From Noviherbaspirillum sp. (GTDB lineage: Bacteria; Pseudomonadota; Gammaproteobacteria; Burkholderiales; Burkholderiaceae): DNA of 5,911 bases. A program made the translations under genes and the position numbers. This document shows positions 2,966 through 5,911 of the stretch, piece by piece. The stretch lies in NCBI GenBank assembly GCA_028292785.1, contig JAQGLQ010000583.1, forward strand, positions 1 to 5,911, written 5' to 3'. Below the pieces are notes generated by a model. It worked only from the letters and a program-made list of their open reading frames with translations, was not told where the DNA came from and did no database searches. Position 1 is the stretch's first letter. Each line of letters begins with the position of its first letter.

Positions 2966-5911
2966 ATGGCTAAGTTTTTTATCGACCGACCGGTCTTCGC
3001 ATGGGTGCTGGCGCTATTCATTTTGCTGGCCGGTGCACTCTCCATCCGCAGCCTTCCGGTATCCCAGTATCCGACCATCGCTCCTCCGGCGGTGGTCATC
3101 AACGCCATGTACCCCGGCGCGACCGCGCAGACCATCGATGAGAGCATCATCAGTCTGATCGAACAGGAAATGAACGGCGCCGAAGGCCTGCAGTACATCG
3201 AATCGCAGAGCCAGGCCAACGGACAGGCACAGGTTACGGTCACGTTCGCGCCAGGCACCGATCCCGACCTCGCGGCCGTCGACGTGCAGAACCGCCTGAA
3301 ACGTGTCGAAGCGCGTCTGCCGCAGTCGGTGACCCAGCAGGGCGTTACCGTGAACAAGGCACGCAACAACTTCCTGCTGTTCACCACCCTGTCGTCGACC
3401 GACGGCCGGCTCGATCCGACCGCGCTCGGCGACTACCTGTCGCGCAACGTGCTGAACGAACTCAAGCGTGTGCCCGGCGTCGGCCAGGCGCAGCTGTTCG
3501 GCACCGAACGCGCGATGCGGATCTGGATCGATCCCGCCAAGCTGGTCGGCCTGAAACTCACGCCGGCCGATGTGACCAACGCGGTGCGCGCCCAGAACGC
3601 GCAGGTGGCGTCCGGCACATTGGGCGAACTGCCCAACTCCGACTCGCAACAAATCACCGCGCCCATCGTGGTCACCGGGCAGCTGTCGACGCCGGAAGAA
3701 TTCGGCAACATCGTGCTGCGCGCCAATCCGGACGGCTCGACTGTGCGTCTGCGCGATGTCGCGCGCATCGAGGTGGGCGGCCAGGCCTATTCCACGGCGG
3801 CGCGCCTCAATGGCAAGCCGACCGCGGCCATCGGCGTGCAGCTGTCGCCCACCGCCAATGCGCTGGCGACCGCCAAGGCGGTACGCGCCCGCATGGATGA
3901 GCTGTCGAAATACTTCCCGGCCGGCGTGAAGCACGACATCCCGTACGATACTTCGCACTTCGTCGAAATCTCGATCGAGGAAGTCATCAAGACCCTGCTC
4001 GAAGCCATCGTGCTGGTGTTCCTTGTGATGTATCTGTTCCTGCAGAACATCCGATACACGCTGATCCCGACCATCGTGGTGCCGGTGGCGCTCATGGGCA
4101 CATTCGCATCGATGCTGCTGTTCGGCTTTTCAATCAACGTGCTGACGATGTTCGGAATGGTGCTGGCGATCGGCATGCTGGTCGACGATGCCATCGTGGT
4201 GGTCGAGAACGTCGAGCGCATCATGAGCGAGGAAGGCCTCTCGCCACGCGACGCGACGCGCAAGGCGATGGGTCAGATCACCGGCGCGATCATCGGTATC
4301 ACACTGGTGCTGATCGCGGTGCTGATTCCGATGGCCTTCTTCGGCGGCGCGGTCGGCGCGATCTATCGGCAGTTCTCGCTGTCGATGGTTTCGTCGATGA
4401 TCTTCTCGGCGTTCATGGCGCTGACACTGACTCCGGCCTTGTGCGCGACGCTGCTCAAACCGGTCGAGGCGGGTCACCACCACGAGAAGAAGGGATTCTT
4501 CGGCTGGTTCAACCGCTCATTCCACCGTACCGCGACCGGCTATCAAAGCCTGGTGGCGCGCATCATCGGCAAAACCGGCCGCTACAGGATCGTGTTCGGA
4601 CTGATCGTGGCTTGCGTCGGCCTGCTCTATGCGCGTCTGCCGTCCGCCTTCCTGCCGCAGGAAGACCAGGGCTACATCGTCACCAACATTCAGCTGCCGG
4701 CCGGCGCCAGCGCCAACCGGACCGAGCAGGTGATCGAACAGGTCGAACAGTATTTCCTGAAGCAGCCCGGCGTCGAGCGCGTGGTCGCTGTGTCCGGCTT
4801 CAGCTTTTCCGGCAGCGGCCAGAATGCCGCGCTGGCGTTCGTCCCGCTGAAGGACTGGAGCGTGCGCGACGCCAGCCAGTCGGCCAGCGCGATCGCGGGC
4901 CAGGCCTTCGGCGCGTTCATGCAGATTCGCGACGCGATCGTCTTCCCGCTGGTGCCGCCGCCGATCCCGGAACTCGGCAATGCCACCGGTTTCACGCTGC
5001 GCCTCCAGGATCGCGCCGGTCTCGGGCACGATGCCCTGCTGGCGGCTCGCAACCAGTTGCTCGGCATGGTCGCGAAAAGTCCGGTGCTCAAAGGCGTCCG
5101 TCCCGAGGGACTGGAAGATGCGCCGCAGCTGCAGCTGGACATCGACCGCGATAAAGCCAATGCGCTGGGTGTGACCTTCGCCGACATCAACAGCACGCTG
5201 TCGACGGCGCTCGGCTCGGCTTACATCAACGACTTCCCCAATCAGGGACGTCAGCAGCGTGTCGTGGTGCAGGCGGACGCACCGCAGCGCATGCAGCCGG
5301 AAGACCTGCTGCGGCTGTACACGCGCAATGCCAGGGGCGACATGGTGCCGTTCTCCGCATTCATGAACTCGAAATGGATCGTCGGGCCGGTCCAGCTGTT
5401 CCGTTACAACGGCTATCCGGCCATGAAGATTTCCGGCGACGCCGCGCCCGGACACAGCACCGGCGAAGCGATGGAAGAAATGGAGAGACTGGTGGCGCAG
5501 CTGCCGCAAGGCATCGGCCTCGAATGGACCGGTCAATCGCTCGAAGAAAAGACTTCCGGAGCGCAAGCCCCCGCCCTGTTCGCGCTGTCGCTGCTGGCCG
5601 TGTTCCTGGTGCTGGCCGCGCTGTACGAGAGCACCACGATCCCGATCGCGGTGCTGCTCGTGGTGCCGCTCGGCATCCTGGGTGCGCTGCTCGGCGTGAC
5701 CTTGCGCGAGATGCCGAATGACGTATTCTTCAAGGTCGGCCTGATCACGATCATCGGCCTGTCGGCGAAAAACGCGATCCTGATCATCGAATTCGCGAAG
5801 GATCTGCAGGCGCAAGGCAAAGGCCTGCAGGAAGCGGTTCTCGAGGCGGTGCATCTGCGGTTCCGGCCGATCATCATGACGTCGCTGGCATTCATCCTGG
5901 GCGTGTCGCCG
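2966..5911 (+). CDS. acrB: RND multidrug efflux permease, AcrB/HAE1 type (3' end outside window)
   Basis: The frame from ATG 2966 stays open to the window end (982 codons). It starts MAKFFIDRPVFAWVLALF, the standard HAE1 beginning, and is collinear with E. coli AcrB (about 1050 residues), so about 65 residues with the end of TM11 and TM12 are missing. Order: TM1 (about 10-28), periplasmic porter loop to about 335, TM2-TM6 (about 339-495), the cytoplasmic linker KKGFFGWFNR, TM7 (about 537-555), second porter loop, TM8-TM10 (about 866-944) and the start of TM11. The proton-relay residues are all present: D407 and D408 in LVDDAIVV (codons 4184-4189), K935 in SAKNAIL, R965 and T972 in LRFRPIIMT, equivalent to AcrB D407, D408, K940, R971 and T978. 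Distal-pocket Phe at AcrB positions 136, 178, 615, 617 and 628 are kept (F136, F178, F612, F614, F625), but the F610 position is Val (V607). The switch loop reads GFSFSGSGQN. Trimeric drug/proton antiporters of this family export varied hydrophobic compounds; the substrate range cannot be read from sequence. It is co-transcribed with the adaptor. Confidence 0.97.
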   Translation, partial: MAKFFIDRPVFAWVLALFILLAGALSIRSLPVSQYPTIAPPAVVINAMYPGATAQTIDESIISLIEQEMNGAEGLQYIESQSQANGQAQVTVTFAPGTDPDLAAVDVQNRLKRVEARLPQSVTQQGVTVNKARNNFLLFTTLSSTDGRLDPTALGDYLSRNVLNELKRVPGVGQAQLFGTERAMRIWIDPAKLVGLKLTPADVTNAVRAQNAQVASGTLGELPNSDSQQITAPIVVTGQLSTPEEFGNIVLRANPDGSTVRLRDVARIEVGGQAYSTAARLNGKPTAAIGVQLSPTANALATAKAVRARMDELSKYFPAGVKHDIPYDTSHFVEISIEEVIKTLLEAIVLVFLVMYLFLQNIRYTLIPTIVVPVALMGTFASMLLFGFSINVLTMFGMVLAIGMLVDDAIVVVENVERIMSEEGLSPRDATRKAMGQITGAIIGITLVLIAVLIPMAFFGGAVGAIYRQFSLSMVSSMIFSAFMALTLTPALCATLLKPVEAGHHHEKKGFFGWFNRSFHRTATGYQSLVARIIGKTGRYRIVFGLIVACVGLLYARLPSAFLPQEDQGYIVTNIQLPAGASANRTEQVIEQVEQYFLKQPGVERVVAVSGFSFSGSGQNAALAFVPLKDWSVRDASQSASAIAGQAFGAFMQIRDAIVFPLVPPPIPELGNATGFTLRLQDRAGLGHDALLAARNQLLGMVAKSPVLKGVRPEGLEDAPQLQLDIDRDKANALGVTFADINSTLSTALGSAYINDFPNQGRQQRVVVQADAPQRMQPEDLLRLYTRNARGDMVPFSAFMNSKWIVGPVQLFRYNGYPAMKISGDAAPGHSTGEAMEEMERLVAQLPQGIGLEWTGQSLEEKTSGAQAPALFALSLLAVFLVLAALYESTTIPIAVLLVVPLGILGALLGVTLREMPNDVFFKVGLITIIGLSAKNAILIIEFAKDLQAQGKGLQEAVLEAVHLRFRPIIMTSLAFILGVSP

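Noticed and set aside
3014..3958. 314-residue minus-strand open frame inside the permease
   Set aside because: Antisense shadow of the first porter loop; no family resemblance and biased Arg/His/Gly composition.
4441..5154. 237-residue plus-strand frame within the permease
   Set aside because: It is out of frame with the continuous AcrB-like translation and is Arg/Pro-rich. The permease frame shows no frameshift here, so no second protein is needed.
4517..5854. 445-residue open frame on the minus strand inside the permease
   Set aside because: It lies antisense to highly conserved AcrB sequence. Its translation is rich in His, Arg, Gln and Asp with no recognisable domain, which is typical of antisense frames in GC-rich genes.

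Overview
The window is a chromosomal multidrug-efflux locus from a high-GC Gram-negative bacterium. Protein similarity and roughly 60-65% GC (estimated by eye) suggest a betaproteobacterium, probably Burkholderiales and possibly Oxalobacteraceae. That taxonomic call is an inference from the look of the proteins; nothing in the window proves it. Every gene reads as an intact member of a known family. I see no mobile element, tRNA, rRNA or CRISPR array.

Layout: (1) 1-756, plus strand: the C-terminal half of a TolC-type outer-membrane efflux channel, cut by the left window edge. (2) 770-1438, minus strand: a 222-residue AcrR-type TetR-family repressor, convergent with tolC, with only 13 bases between the two stop codons. 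(3) 1439-1697: a 259-base divergent control region. It holds a 24-bp near-perfect palindrome (1531-1554) that closely resembles the E. coli AcrR operator, a perfect TATAAT overlapping its right end, and a leader of about 130 bases. (4) 1698-2954, plus strand: an AcrA/MexA-type periplasmic adaptor lipoprotein. (5) 2966-5911, plus strand: an AcrB-type RND inner-membrane permease with 982 codons present. It runs off the right edge about 65 residues before the expected end.

How they work together: the permease uses the proton gradient to collect hydrophobic or amphiphilic compounds from the periplasm and inner-membrane outer leaflet. The adaptor bridges it to a TolC channel that opens through the outer membrane. 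The neighbouring TolC is the obvious candidate partner, and the adaptor keeps the R-L-S tip motif used for TolC contact. The repressor should sit on the palindrome between its own gene and the adaptor, blocking the adaptor-permease promoter until a ligand releases it.

I found no undescribed system. The points most worth a second look are the near-identity of the operator to that of a distant gammaproteobacterium, substitutions at substrate-pocket and switch-loop positions of the permease, an Asp-to-Asn change at the TolC periplasmic entrance, and the tail-to-tail packing of tolC and the repressor gene without a visible terminator.
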